Source of the DNA: Rhizobium sp. CB3090
GTDB taxonomy: Bacteria; Pseudomonadota; Alphaproteobacteria; Rhizobiales; Rhizobiaceae
Length of the DNA stretch: 64,000 nt
Direction: 5' to 3'
Assembly (NCBI RefSeq): GCF_029714285.1
Contig: NZ_CP121663.1
Coordinates: 992,001-1,056,000 of the forward strand
Part shown: in pieces, positions 44,795 through 54,137 of the stretch
How positions within the stretch are numbered: position 1 is the first letter of the stretch
Layout of the letters: every line of letters starts with the position of its first letter
Position numbers and translations under genes: made by a program
Notes under the pieces: generated by a model
The model's database searches: none
Told to the model about the DNA's origin: nothing
The model's input: the letters and a program-made list of their open reading frames with translations, nothing else

Positions 44795-45955
44795 ATGAAT
44801 TTCGGGCTTAGCGAAGAACAGGAAATGATCGTCAAGACGGTCAGGGACTTCGTCGAGGCGGAGATCTATCCGCATGAGAATGAGGTCGAGCGCACCGGCG
44901 CCGTGCCGCCGGAGCTTGGCCAGGAAATCCGGCGCAAATGCATCGAACTCGGCTTCTATGCCTGCAATTTTCCCGAGGAGATCGGCGGCGCCGGCCTCGA
45001 CCACGCGACCTTCACGCTTGTCGAGCGTGAACTCGGCCGCGGCTCGATGGGGCTCACCGTCTTCTTCGGCCGCCCTTCCGGAATTCTGATGGCCTGCGAA
45101 GGCGAGCAACGCGAACGGTATCTCCTGCCGGCGGTACGCGGCGAAAAGATCGACGCGCTTGCCATTACCGAACCCGACGCCGGCTCCGATATGCGCGGCA
45201 TGAAATGCGCGGCACGGCAGGACGGCGACGATTTCATTCTAAACGGCACCAAGCATTTCATCTCTCATGCTGACGTTGCCGATTTCGTCATCGTCTTTGC
45301 CGCTACCGGCGAAGAGGAAACGGCGAAGGGCACCAAGAAGAAGATCACGGCTTTTCTGGTCGATCGCGGCACGCCAGGGTTCGAAATCCTTAAAGGCTAT
45401 GACTCGGTTTCGCATCGCGGCTATCACAACGTCATCCTGAGCTTCACGGACTGCCGTCTGCCCAAGTCGCAGGTACTCGGTGAGGTGCATCGCGGCTTCG
45501 ATATTGCCAATGAGTGGCTTTACGGCACGCGCCTGACGGTCGCCGCAAGCTGTGTCGGGCGTGCTCGCCGTGTCTTCGATCTGGCGCTGCCCTATGCCGC
45601 GGAGCGCAAGCAGTTCGGCCGGCCGATCGGTGCCAATCAGGGCGTGTCCTTCAAGCTTGCCGACATGATCACGGAAATCGACGCCGCCGACCTGCTGACT
45701 CTATCCGCTGCGTGGCGTCTCGACGCCGGTCTTCCCGCCAATCGCGAAATCGCATCTGCCAAGCTCTACGCCTCGGAGATGCTTGCCCGGGTTACCGACG
45801 AAGCGATCCAGATTTTCGGCGGCATGGGATTGATGGACGATCTGCCGCTGGCGCGCTTCTGGCGCGATGCGCGCGTCGAACGCATCTGGGACGGAACCTC
45901 GGAGATCCAGCGCCACATCATCAGCCGCGATCTGCTGCGGCCATTCGGAGCGTGA
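44795..45955 (+). CDS. acyl-CoA dehydrogenase, probable gamma-butyrobetainyl-CoA dehydrogenase
   Basis: A 386-aa flavoprotein with the usual three-part acyl-CoA dehydrogenase fold (ALAITEPDAGSDMRGMK near 123-139; QIFGGMGLMDD and VERIWDGTSEIQR near the C-terminus). From context it would desaturate gamma-butyrobetainyl-CoA to crotonobetainyl-CoA, passing electrons to ETF. In medium-chain enzymes the catalytic base is Glu in YEGTS; here that position is Asp (WDGTS), a visible departure. Located between the carnitine dehydrogenase and the CoA ligase, 12 and 4 bp from its neighbours. Confidence 0.87.
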   Translation: MNFGLSEEQEMIVKTVRDFVEAEIYPHENEVERTGAVPPELGQEIRRKCIELGFYACNFPEEIGGAGLDHATFTLVERELGRGSMGLTVFFGRPSGILMACEGEQRERYLLPAVRGEKIDALAITEPDAGSDMRGMKCAARQDGDDFILNGTKHFISHADVADFVIVFAATGEEETAKGTKKKITAFLVDRGTPGFEILKGYDSVSHRGYHNVILSFTDCRLPKSQVLGEVHRGFDIANEWLYGTRLTVAASCVGRARRVFDLALPYAAERKQFGRPIGANQGVSFKLADMITEIDAADLLTLSAAWRLDAGLPANREIASAKLYASEMLARVTDEAIQIFGGMGLMDDLPLARFWRDARVERIWDGTSEIQRHIISRDLLRPFGA

Positions 45956-45959
45956 TCGG

Positions 45960-48017
45960 ATGACGCAACGCCCGCTCGATCGCCTGATCAGACCGCAAAC
46001 GATCGCCGTCTTCGGCGGTCGTGAAGCGCGCCGCGTCATCGAACAATGCGATCGCATGGGTTTTGCCGGAGATATCTGGCCCGTGCACCCGACGCTCGAT
46101 ACCGTGCTCGGGCGCCGTTGCTATCGATCGGTGGAAGACCTGCCTGCCGCACCCGATGCCGCCTTCGTCGGCGTCAACCGGATGCTGACCATCGATATCG
46201 TGCGCGCACTTTCAGCCAGAGGCGCCGGTGGCGCCGTCTGCTACGCGTCCGGCTTCAGCGAAGCGGTCGCCGAATTATCTGACGGTGCCGCGCTGCAGGA
46301 GGCCTTGGTCAGTGCTGCCGGCGACATGCCGATCGTCGGGCCGAATTGTTACGGCGTGATCAACGGTCTGGACGGCGCCCTGCTCTGGCCCGACCAGCAC
46401 GGCATGGTGCGGGTCGACCGTGGCGTCGCCATTCTCACCCAATCCTCCAACATCGCCATCAATCTTTCCATGCAGAAGCGAGGCCTGCCCATCAGCTATC
46501 TGATAACGGCCGGCAATCAGGCGCAGATTGGACTGTCGGATCTCGCCCTCGCCGTCCTGGAAGACCCCCGCGTTACGGCGATTGGCCTACATATCGAGGG
46601 CTTCGGCAACATCCAGACGCTGCAAAAACTTGCCATGCGTGCAAGGGAACTGCGAAAACCCGTCGTTGCCCTGAAGGTCGGCAAATCCGAGCAGGCGCAG
46701 CGCGCCGCCGTTTCGCATACGGCATCCCTTTCCGGCAGCGACGCCGTTGCCGATGCGGTTCTCGCCCGCCTCGGTATTGGCCGGGTAGCAACGCTGCCGG
46801 AACTCATCGAAACGCTGAAACTGCTGCACGTAACCGGCCCGCTTAAAAGCAATGCGATTTCTTCGATGAGCTGTTCCGGCGGCGAGGCCTCGCTAATGGC
46901 CGATGCCGCGACCGGCCGGGCCGTGGATTTCCGCGATCTGAAACCGGAGCAATTGCCCACCTTGCGACGCAGTCTCGGCGAGATGGTCACGCTCTCGAAT
47001 CCCCTCGATTATCACACCTTCGTTTGGGGCGACCTTTCGCGCCAAACAGAAGCCTTCACCGCCATGTTTGAAGGCGACTATGCGCTCAATCTGATCGTCC
47101 TCGATTTTCCACGCGACGATCGTTGCGATGCGGCGGACTGGATGACGACGATTGCCGCCGTCGCAGCCGCGGCAAAGCTGACCGGCGCCCGTGCGGGCAT
47201 TCTGGCGACACTGCCGGAAAACATGCCGGAGACAATTGCCATGCAGCTCATCGCAGATGGCATAGTGCCTCTCTGCGGCATAAGCGAAACCATTGCCGCA
47301 GCGGAAGTTGCAAGCCGCATCGGTGCGGCCTGGCACGCTCAGTCACCTCTGCCGTTGCTTGATATCCCCTCGGGCACAGGTGAAGTCGAAACCCTCAGCG
47401 AGGCGGTTGCTAAGGCGGAGTTGTCCGCCGCCGGCCTCTCCGTGCCACTGGGGGCTACGGCAGCCAGCCCGAATGACGCCGCCGAGCAGGCACAACGCCT
47501 CGGCTTTCCTGTCGCGCTGAAGGCACTGGGCGTTGAACACAAGTCCGAAGTTGGAGCCGTCGTACTCAACCTCTGGGATGCAAAGGCGGTGCGAAACGCG
47601 GCAGAGCGCATGGCCTCCATTGCCTCCGGATACCTGGTCGAACGGATGATCGAGCGGCCCGTTGCCGAGTTGATCGTCGGCGCCGTGCGCGATCCCGTCC
47701 TCGGATTGACATTGACGGTCGGAGCGGGCGGAATTCTGGTGGAATTGCTTGAAGATTCTGCCATTTTAGCCCTTCCCGTAACCAAGACGGAGGTCTTGAA
47801 CGCCGTTTCACGGCTGAGGATCAGGAAATTGATCGAAGGCTACCGCGGCGGTGCGAAGGGCAATCTCGACACAGTTGCCGACGCCATCCTATCAGCGGCA
47901 GAATATGTCGTAAAAAATGCCGCGCAACTTGAGGAACTGGACATTAATCCATTGATGGTTCTGCCGGAAAATCACGGCGTCGTCGCCGCAGATGCCCTCA
48001 TCCGGCGAAGGAGGTAG
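45960..48017 (+). CDS. NDP-forming acyl-CoA synthetase, probable gamma-butyrobetaine/carnitine-CoA ligase
   Basis: A 685-aa fused ligase of the ADP-forming acetyl-CoA synthetase superfamily: CoA-binding domain (about 8-130), succinyl-CoA-ligase-like domain with the phospho-histidine region KSEQAQRAAVSHTASLSGSD (about 243-262) and C-terminal ATP-grasp (about 485-680, GFPVALKALGVEHKSEVGAV). In E. coli the CoA step is done by CaiC, an AMP-forming enzyme, or the CaiB transferase; this operon uses an unrelated solution. ATG 45960 lies 4 bp after the upstream stop, with CGGAG upstream. Substrate inferred from the operon. Confidence 0.85.
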   Translation: MTQRPLDRLIRPQTIAVFGGREARRVIEQCDRMGFAGDIWPVHPTLDTVLGRRCYRSVEDLPAAPDAAFVGVNRMLTIDIVRALSARGAGGAVCYASGFSEAVAELSDGAALQEALVSAAGDMPIVGPNCYGVINGLDGALLWPDQHGMVRVDRGVAILTQSSNIAINLSMQKRGLPISYLITAGNQAQIGLSDLALAVLEDPRVTAIGLHIEGFGNIQTLQKLAMRARELRKPVVALKVGKSEQAQRAAVSHTASLSGSDAVADAVLARLGIGRVATLPELIETLKLLHVTGPLKSNAISSMSCSGGEASLMADAATGRAVDFRDLKPEQLPTLRRSLGEMVTLSNPLDYHTFVWGDLSRQTEAFTAMFEGDYALNLIVLDFPRDDRCDAADWMTTIAAVAAAAKLTGARAGILATLPENMPETIAMQLIADGIVPLCGISETIAAAEVASRIGAAWHAQSPLPLLDIPSGTGEVETLSEAVAKAELSAAGLSVPLGATAASPNDAAEQAQRLGFPVALKALGVEHKSEVGAVVLNLWDAKAVRNAAERMASIASGYLVERMIERPVAELIVGAVRDPVLGLTLTVGAGGILVELLEDSAILALPVTKTEVLNAVSRLRIRKLIEGYRGGAKGNLDTVADAILSAAEYVVKNAAQLEELDINPLMVLPENHGVVAADALIRRRR

Positions 48018-48023
48018 CGGAAG

Positions 48024-48806
48024 TTGCAAAGCCCCATTCGTACCAGGCGTGACAACGGTATCCTGGAGGTCATCATCGACCGGCCGAAGGCAAACGCCAT
48101 CGACCTCGCGACAAGCCGCGAGATGGGTTTGATCTTCCGCGATTTTCGTGATGACCCCGATCTGCGCGTCGCGATCGTTTCAGGTGCCGGCGAGAAGTTC
48201 TTTTCTGCCGGTTGGGATTTGAAGGCGGCTGCCGCCGGCGATGCGGTCGATGGCGACTATGGCGTCGGCGGTTTCGGCGGCCTCCAGGAACTTCGCGATC
48301 TCAACAAGCCGGTGATTTGTGCCGTCAACGGCATCTGTTGCGGCGGCGGCCTCGAGATTGCTCTTTCCGCCGATCTGATCATCGCCGTCGAGCACGCGAC
48401 CTTCGCCCTTCCGGAGATTCGCTCGGGGACCGTCGCAGATGCTGCATCGATCAAATTGCCGAAGCGCATTCCCTATCATATAGCCATGGACATGCTCCTG
48501 ACCGGCCGTTGGCTCGACGTTGCCGAGGCTCATCGTTGGGGCTTCGTCAACGAGATCGTCGCTGCGGACCGATTGATGGACCGGGCATGGGAACTTGCCC
48601 GGCTTCTCGAAAGCGGCCCACCGCTCGTCTACGCAGCCATCAAGGAAATTGTCCGCGAAGCGGAGGGAACGACGTTTCAGACTGCCATGAACAAGATCAC
48701 CAAACGGCAGTTTGCTACCGTCGACGCCCTCTATTCGAGCGAGGATCAGTTGGAAGGCGCAAGGGCATTCGCGGAGAAGCGAAGCCCAATCTGGAAAGGA
48801 AAGTGA
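48024..48806 (+). CDS. caiD: crotonobetainyl-CoA hydratase / carnitinyl-CoA dehydratase (CaiD-like)
   Basis: A 260-aa crotonase-fold enzyme that hydrates crotonobetainyl-CoA to L-carnitinyl-CoA. Family motifs: KFFSAGWDLKAAA (oxyanion hole 1), NGICCGGGLEIALSADLI (oxyanion hole 2) and LPEIRSGTVADAAS with the catalytic Glu region seen in CaiD proteins. The start is TTG 48024 with AGGAGG eight bases upstream; the AGGAGG site overlaps the end of the ligase gene. Last enzyme gene of the carnitine operon; a binding-protein gene begins 127 bp later on the same strand. Confidence 0.88.
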   Translation: MQSPIRTRRDNGILEVIIDRPKANAIDLATSREMGLIFRDFRDDPDLRVAIVSGAGEKFFSAGWDLKAAAAGDAVDGDYGVGGFGGLQELRDLNKPVICAVNGICCGGGLEIALSADLIIAVEHATFALPEIRSGTVADAASIKLPKRIPYHIAMDMLLTGRWLDVAEAHRWGFVNEIVAADRLMDRAWELARLLESGPPLVYAAIKEIVREAEGTTFQTAMNKITKRQFATVDALYSSEDQLEGARAFAEKRSPIWKGK

Positions 48807-48933
48807 GAAAGCAGCGACAACTGCATTATTTTCCCGCATGATCACGGGCAATCAGGCTTCCGGCGGAGAGGAAACCGCATCCGAAGCCTTGCTCGAAAGT
48901 TCTATCAACACGTCAAGAAGAAGGAACAGGGGA

Positions 48934-50523
48934 ATGAAAGACTACACGAAACACTTGGCAAGCCGTGTGACCTCGGGCGGTCTCAGCCGCCGTGAATTCA
49001 TGGGGCGCGCCATGGCGGCCGGCATGACATTGGCACTTGCCGACCAGCTTTTCACCGAAAGCGCGGTGGCGGCCGAACCGAAGCGTGGCGGCCATCTTAA
49101 GCTTGGACTTGAAGGCGGTGCCGCCACCGATTCCAAGGATCCGGCAAAATTCCTGTCGCAATTCATGTTCTGCGTCGGCCGTTGCTGGGGCGACATGCTG
49201 GTCGAATCCCATCCGCTGACTGGTGCCGCCGTGCCGGCTCTTGCCGAATCCTGGGAACCATCGAAGGACGCTGTTACTTGGACCTTCAAGATCCGCAAGG
49301 GTGTCAAGTTCCACAACGGCAAGGATCTGACCATCGACGACGTCGTTGCCACGCTCAAGCGCCACACCGACAGCAAGTCGGAATCCGGCGCGCTCGGTGT
49401 CATGAAATCGATCAAGGACATCAAGGCCGACGGCGACAGCCTCGTCCTGACACTGACCGAAGGCAACGCCGACATGCCGTTGCTGCTCTCCGACTACCAC
49501 CTCGTCATCCAGCCGAATGGCGGCAACGACGATCCCCTCGCCTCGATCGGCACCGGTCCCTACAAGCTCGTCAGTTTTGAGCCCGGCGTACGCGCAACTT
49601 TCGAGAAGAACAAGGACGACTGGCGCACCGATCGCGGTTATGTCGATACCGTCGAAATCATCGGCATGAACGATGCGACCGCACGTATTGCCGCTCTGTC
49701 GTCCGGCCAGGTGCATTACATCAATCGCGTCGATCCGAAGACGGTGGACCTGTTGAAGCGCGCACCCAACGTCGAAATCCTATCGACCGCCGGCCGCGGG
49801 CATTACGTGTTCATCATGCATTGCACCACCGCGCCGTTCGACAATAACGACCTTCGCCTGGCGCTGAAATATGCCATGGACCGCGAAACCATGGTGAAGA
49901 AGATCCTCGGCGGCTACGGCAAAGTCGGCAACGACTTCCCGATCAACAGCACCTATGCGCTCTTCCCCGAAGGCATCGAGCAGCGTGTCTACGATCCGGA
50001 TAAGGCCGCCTTCCACTACAAAAAGTCTGGTCACGACGGCTCCGTGCTGCTGCGCACCTCGGAAGTCGCCTTCCCCGGCGCCGTCGACGCCGCCGTTCTT
50101 TACCAGGAAAGCTGCAAGAAGGCCGGCATCAACATCGAGGTCAAGCGCGAGCCGGGCGACGGCTACTGGACCAACGTCTGGAATGTGCAGCCCTTCTCCA
50201 CCTCCTACTGGGGCGGACGACCGACGCAGGATCAGATGTATTCCACCGCCTATCTCTCGACGGCGGACTGGAACGACACGCGCTTCAAGCGTCCGGACTT
50301 CGACAAGCTTCTGCTTCAGGCCCGTTCCGAACTGGACGAAGCCAAGCGCAAGGAGCTCTATCGCGCCATGGCGATGATGGTCCGCGACGAGGGCGGCGTC
50401 ATTCTGCCGATGTTCAACGACTTCGTGAATGCCTCCACCAAGCAGGTGAAGGGTTATGTTCACGATATCGGCAACGACATGTCGAACGGCTACGTCGCGA
50501 CCCGCGTCTGGCTAGAGTCCTGA
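48934..50523 (+). CDS. Tat-exported DppA-family solute-binding protein (paralogue 1)
   Basis: A 529-aa periplasmic binding protein of the peptide/nickel/opine family. The N-terminus carries a twin-arginine signal (SRREFMG at 17-23, hydrophobic region to about 44), unusual for this family, where Sec signals dominate, but seen in rhizobial members. SBP_bac_5 features include RKGVKFHNGKDLTIDDVV and GTGPYKLVSFEPG. It is followed by two permeases and a double ATPase. Direct placement after the carnitine enzymes makes carnitine, butyrobetaine or an ester a reasonable but unproven ligand. A close paralogue starts at 55046. Confidence 0.88.
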   Translation: MKDYTKHLASRVTSGGLSRREFMGRAMAAGMTLALADQLFTESAVAAEPKRGGHLKLGLEGGAATDSKDPAKFLSQFMFCVGRCWGDMLVESHPLTGAAVPALAESWEPSKDAVTWTFKIRKGVKFHNGKDLTIDDVVATLKRHTDSKSESGALGVMKSIKDIKADGDSLVLTLTEGNADMPLLLSDYHLVIQPNGGNDDPLASIGTGPYKLVSFEPGVRATFEKNKDDWRTDRGYVDTVEIIGMNDATARIAALSSGQVHYINRVDPKTVDLLKRAPNVEILSTAGRGHYVFIMHCTTAPFDNNDLRLALKYAMDRETMVKKILGGYGKVGNDFPINSTYALFPEGIEQRVYDPDKAAFHYKKSGHDGSVLLRTSEVAFPGAVDAAVLYQESCKKAGINIEVKREPGDGYWTNVWNVQPFSTSYWGGRPTQDQMYSTAYLSTADWNDTRFKRPDFDKLLLQARSELDEAKRKELYRAMAMMVRDEGGVILPMFNDFVNASTKQVKGYVHDIGNDMSNGYVATRVWLES

Positions 50524-50566
50524 TGCCCGAAGCAGGGCGGGAATGCCCTCATCTCTAGCAGAGCCG

Positions 50567-50591
50567 GGACCGCGGAAAATCTCCGCGGTCC
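50567..50591 (+). other. intercistronic hairpin after binding-protein gene
   Basis: Arms GGACCGCGGA and TCCGCGGTCC, perfect 10-bp stem, 5-base loop, 43 bp after the binding-protein stop. No T-run follows. It resembles the element at 9322-9351 in position and probably protects the binding-protein part of the transcript. Confidence 0.65.
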
Positions 50592-50620
50592 TCCTGACGT
50601 TTCAGCGCGAGGCATCAGCA

Positions 50621-51628
50621 ATGTCCAATATACAACCCAGCACAGTGCTGCCCGGATTGCGGTTCAAGCAGCGATTTCCGCTGCTGTCCCTCATTATCGA
50701 GCGCTTCTTGCTCAGCCTCGTGCTGCTTTTCGCCGTCTCGGTCCTGATTTTCGGCGGCCTTGAAGCCCTGCCGGGCGATTTCGCGACGACCTATCTCGGC
50801 CAGTCGGCAACACCGCAGGCCGTAGCCAATATCCGCACCGAACTCGGCCTCAACCGGCCCGTGACTACGCGCTATTTCGAATGGCTGGGGAATGCGGTCC
50901 GGGGGGATTTCGGAACATCCTGGGCCAGCAAGAACTCCGTCAGCGAGCAGATCGGCAAGCGTCTCGGCAATTCGCTTTTCCTTGCGGCTTGTGCTGCTGT
51001 CATCTCGGTGCCGCTCGCGGTCGGGCTCGGCATGCTGGCCGTGCATTTCCGAAACCGTTTGCCTGACAAGATCATCAACGTGATCTCACTGGCGGCGATT
51101 TCATTGCCGGAATTTTTCATCGGTTACCTGCTCATCCTGTTTTTCGGAGTGAAGTTCGGCATCGCGACATTCCCCGCGACCGTCTATGACGGCATGGACT
51201 TCATTGACCGGCTGAAGGCCATCGCCCTGCCGACGGCAACGCTTGTACTCGTCGTCCTCGCCCATATGATGCGCATGACGCGGGCCGCGATCCTCTCGGT
51301 AATGTCGTCCGCCTATATGGAAACAGCGGAATTGAAGGGCCTCAGCGCCTTTCGCGCCATCGTCAAACATGCCGCACCCAATGCGCTGGCGCCGATCATC
51401 AACGTTGTGGCTCTGAACCTCGCCTATCTCATCGTCGGTGTCGTGGTGGTCGAAGTGGTCTTCGTTTATCCCGGCATGGGCCAGTATATGGTCGATGCCG
51501 TCACCGTACGCGACATGCCGGTGGTCCAGGCCTGCGGACTGATCTTTGCCGCCGTGTACATCCTGCTCAATATGGTTGCCGATATCCTGGCGATCGTCGC
51601 CAACCCGCGCCTGAGGCATCCGCGATGA
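50621..51628 (+). CDS. DppB-type ABC permease
   Basis: A 335-aa permease with six membrane segments. FGGLEALPGDFATTYLGQSA (about 43-62) and the LPEFFIGYLLILFFGV segment are typical of DppB. The ATPase-contact EAA loop is near METAELKGLSAFRAIVKHAAPN (about 228-248). ATG 50621 has GAGG upstream; an earlier in-frame start at 50543 lies in the hairpin-containing leader. The stop codon overlaps the next permease start by 4 bp. Confidence 0.9.
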   Translation: MSNIQPSTVLPGLRFKQRFPLLSLIIERFLLSLVLLFAVSVLIFGGLEALPGDFATTYLGQSATPQAVANIRTELGLNRPVTTRYFEWLGNAVRGDFGTSWASKNSVSEQIGKRLGNSLFLAACAAVISVPLAVGLGMLAVHFRNRLPDKIINVISLAAISLPEFFIGYLLILFFGVKFGIATFPATVYDGMDFIDRLKAIALPTATLVLVVLAHMMRMTRAAILSVMSSAYMETAELKGLSAFRAIVKHAAPNALAPIINVVALNLAYLIVGVVVVEVVFVYPGMGQYMVDAVTVRDMPVVQACGLIFAAVYILLNMVADILAIVANPRLRHPR

Positions 51629-52452
51629 GATTGAGAGACATCCCCATCACCGCCTGGGTCGGCATCATCGGCATACTACTCGCCTTCATCTGTGCGATCT
51701 TTGCACCCCTGATCGCGCCCTACGGCGAAACCGAAGTCGTCGGCAACGTCTGGCAGCCCGCCGACGCGCAGTACTTCTTCGGCCTCGACAATCTCGGCCG
51801 CGATATTCTTTCGCGACTGATCTACGGCGCCCGCACCACGTTGTTCGTGGCGCTGGCGGCGACAATCATTTCGTTTTCGCTCGGCATCATCCTGAGCTTC
51901 ACCGCCGCCGTCTCGCGCGGATTGGTCGACACGGTTTTCTCGCGCTTCAACGACTTGATGATGTCGATCCCGACCTTGATCTTCGCGCTTGTGGTGCTGG
52001 CAGTGCTGCCACAGAACCTTGTCGTGCTGATCCTGGTCATGGCGATCCTCGATTCCACGCGCGTCTACCGCCTCGGCCGCGCCGTCGCGCTGGATGTGGC
52101 GGTCATGGAATTCGTGGAAGCCACCAAGCTGCGCGGCGAAGGCAAGGTCTGGATCATCTTCCGCGAAATCCTGCCGAATACGCTCTCGCCATTGCTGGCG
52201 GAGTTCGGCCTGCGCTTTGCCTTTTCGATCCTGTTCCTGTCGACGCTCTCCTTCCTCGGGCTCGGCATCCAACCGCCGTCGGCCGATTGGGGCGGCATGG
52301 TCAAGGACAACAAGGACGGCATAATCTTCGGCATTTCCGCTGCTCTCGTGCCGGGCTCCGCGATTGCGGCGCTTGCAGTCTGTGTCAATCTGGTGGTCGA
52401 CTGGCTCTTGAAGCGCACCTCCAGCCTCAAGGGAGGACGTGGCGATGCCTGA
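51625..52452 (+). CDS. DppC-type ABC permease
   Basis: A 275-aa partner permease: FFGLDNLGRDILSRLIYGARTT (about 50-71) is the DppC signature, and EATKLRGEGKVWIIFREILPN the ATPase-contact loop. Starts inside the DppB-type gene (ATGA), and its 3' end overlaps the start of the double ATPase by 8 bp, so the three genes are tightly coupled. Confidence 0.9.
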   Translation: MRLRDIPITAWVGIIGILLAFICAIFAPLIAPYGETEVVGNVWQPADAQYFFGLDNLGRDILSRLIYGARTTLFVALAATIISFSLGIILSFTAAVSRGLVDTVFSRFNDLMMSIPTLIFALVVLAVLPQNLVVLILVMAILDSTRVYRLGRAVALDVAVMEFVEATKLRGEGKVWIIFREILPNTLSPLLAEFGLRFAFSILFLSTLSFLGLGIQPPSADWGGMVKDNKDGIIFGISAALVPGSAIAALAVCVNLVVDWLLKRTSSLKGGRGDA

Positions 52453-54076
52453 GCTTCTTTCCGTTCGTGATCTCAAGATCGAAGCGACCAGCTATCCGCC
52501 CGGCGAGCCCCCGAAGCGCGTCACGATCGTCGACGGCGTCTCCTTCGATCTCCAGAAGGGCAAGGTGCTCGGCCTGATCGGCGAGTCCGGCGCCGGCAAA
52601 TCCACCATCGGCCTTTCGGCGCTGGCCTATGGCCGCGGCGGCGCGGAGATCACCGGCGGCACGGTGCTGCTCGACGGCGTCGATATTCTTCCGCTTGACA
52701 AATCGGGCATCCGCAGGATTCGCGGCGCGCGCGTCTGCTATGTAGCCCAATCGGCCGCAGCAGCCTTCAATCCGGCCCACAAGCTTGGGGAACAGGTGAT
52801 CGAAGCCTCCGTCAAGCATGGCTTGATGACGAAGGACGAAGCAAGGAAACGCGCACTCTACCTCTTCCGGGTCCTCGGTCTGCCCAACCCCGAGACGTTC
52901 GGTGATCGTTTTCCCCATCAGGTCTCAGGCGGCCAGCTTCAGCGCGCGATGACCGCGATGGCGCTCTGCTCCAATCCCGAACTCATCGTCTTCGATGAGC
53001 CGACCACCGCGCTCGACGTGACGACGCAGATCGACGTCCTGGCGGCGATCAAACATGCGATCGAGGAGACCCATACGGCAGCGCTCTACATCACCCACGA
53101 CCTTGCCGTCGTCGCGCAGATATCAGACGACATCATGGTGTTGCGGCACGGCAAAAAGGTGGAATACGGTCCGGTGCAGCAAATCATCGAGGCACCGCGG
53201 GAAGATTATACCCGCGCTCTCGTCAACGTCCGCCAGACCGCACGGGAAGAGGCCGCGGATCAATCCGATACGCTTTTAAAAGTCGAACACGTCAGCGCTG
53301 AATATTCGAACGGCTTCAAGGTGCTGCACGATGTTTCGCTACATGTGCCGAAAGGCCAGACGCTCGCGATCGTCGGCGAATCCGGTTCCGGCAAATCGAC
53401 GCTTGCGCGCGTTATCACCGGACTGCTGCCGCCCAGCGACGGCAGGATTTCTTTCGACAAAAAACCGCTGACGCCGGCACTCAAAAACCGCTCGCGCAAC
53501 GAGCTCCGGCGCATTCAATTGATCTACCAGATGGCCGATACCGCCATGAATCCCCGCCAGACCGTGCGCGATATCATCGGCCGCCCCCTCACCTTCTATT
53601 ATGGCTTAAGAGGCGCATCAAAGACGGCGCGCGTGAAAGAACTGCTCGATCAGATCGAAATGGGCAACGGTTTCATCGACCGTTATCCGGCCGAGCTTTC
53701 CGGAGGCCAGAAGCAGCGTGTCGCGATTGCACGTGCCCTTGCGGCCAAGCCAGACCTCATCCTCTGCGATGAGCCAACCTCGGCGCTCGATCCGCTCGTT
53801 GCCGAAGGCATCCTGAAACTGCTGATGCGGCTCCAGGAGGAATCCCAGCTCTCCTACATCTTCATCACCCACGATATCGCGATCGTCCGCGCCATCGCCG
53901 ATAGTGTGGCCGTCATGCATCGCGGCAAGCTCGTGCGCTTCGGGCCGAAATCGAAAGTGCTTTCGCCGCCTTTCGACGACTACACCGATCTGCTGCTGAA
54001 ATCAGTGCCGGAAATGGAGATCGGCTGGCTGGAGCGTGTGCTGGCGACGCGGAAAATGGAGAGTGCCGGAAATTGA
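52445..54076 (+). CDS. double ABC ATP-binding protein (DppD-DppF fusion)
   Basis: A 543-aa ATPase with two nucleotide-binding domains in one chain (Walker A GESGAGKST near 45-53 and GESGSGKST near 316-324; signatures VSGGQLQR and LSGGQKQR; Walker [12 protein letters not shown] and ILCDEPTSALD). The Q-loops are atypical: VAQSAAAAFNP and IYQMADTAMNP in place of the common FQEP/FQDP. ATG 52445 is preferred because GGGAGGA lies seven bases upstream; GTG 52439 is too close. It powers the importer encoded from 48934 and perhaps also serves the second binding protein. Confidence 0.9.
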   Translation: MPELLSVRDLKIEATSYPPGEPPKRVTIVDGVSFDLQKGKVLGLIGESGAGKSTIGLSALAYGRGGAEITGGTVLLDGVDILPLDKSGIRRIRGARVCYVAQSAAAAFNPAHKLGEQVIEASVKHGLMTKDEARKRALYLFRVLGLPNPETFGDRFPHQVSGGQLQRAMTAMALCSNPELIVFDEPTTALDVTTQIDVLAAIKHAIEETHTAALYITHDLAVVAQISDDIMVLRHGKKVEYGPVQQIIEAPREDYTRALVNVRQTAREEAADQSDTLLKVEHVSAEYSNGFKVLHDVSLHVPKGQTLAIVGESGSGKSTLARVITGLLPPSDGRISFDKKPLTPALKNRSRNELRRIQLIYQMADTAMNPRQTVRDIIGRPLTFYYGLRGASKTARVKELLDQIEMGNGFIDRYPAELSGGQKQRVAIARALAAKPDLILCDEPTSALDPLVAEGILKLLMRLQEESQLSYIFITHDIAIVRAIADSVAVMHRGKLVRFGPKSKVLSPPFDDYTDLLLKSVPEMEIGWLERVLATRKMESAGN

Positions 54077-54137
54077 AAGCTCGACATCGCGAACTCCAAG
54101 GCCGGATTTGAGGGCCTCGTTGCTGATATCGATATCA

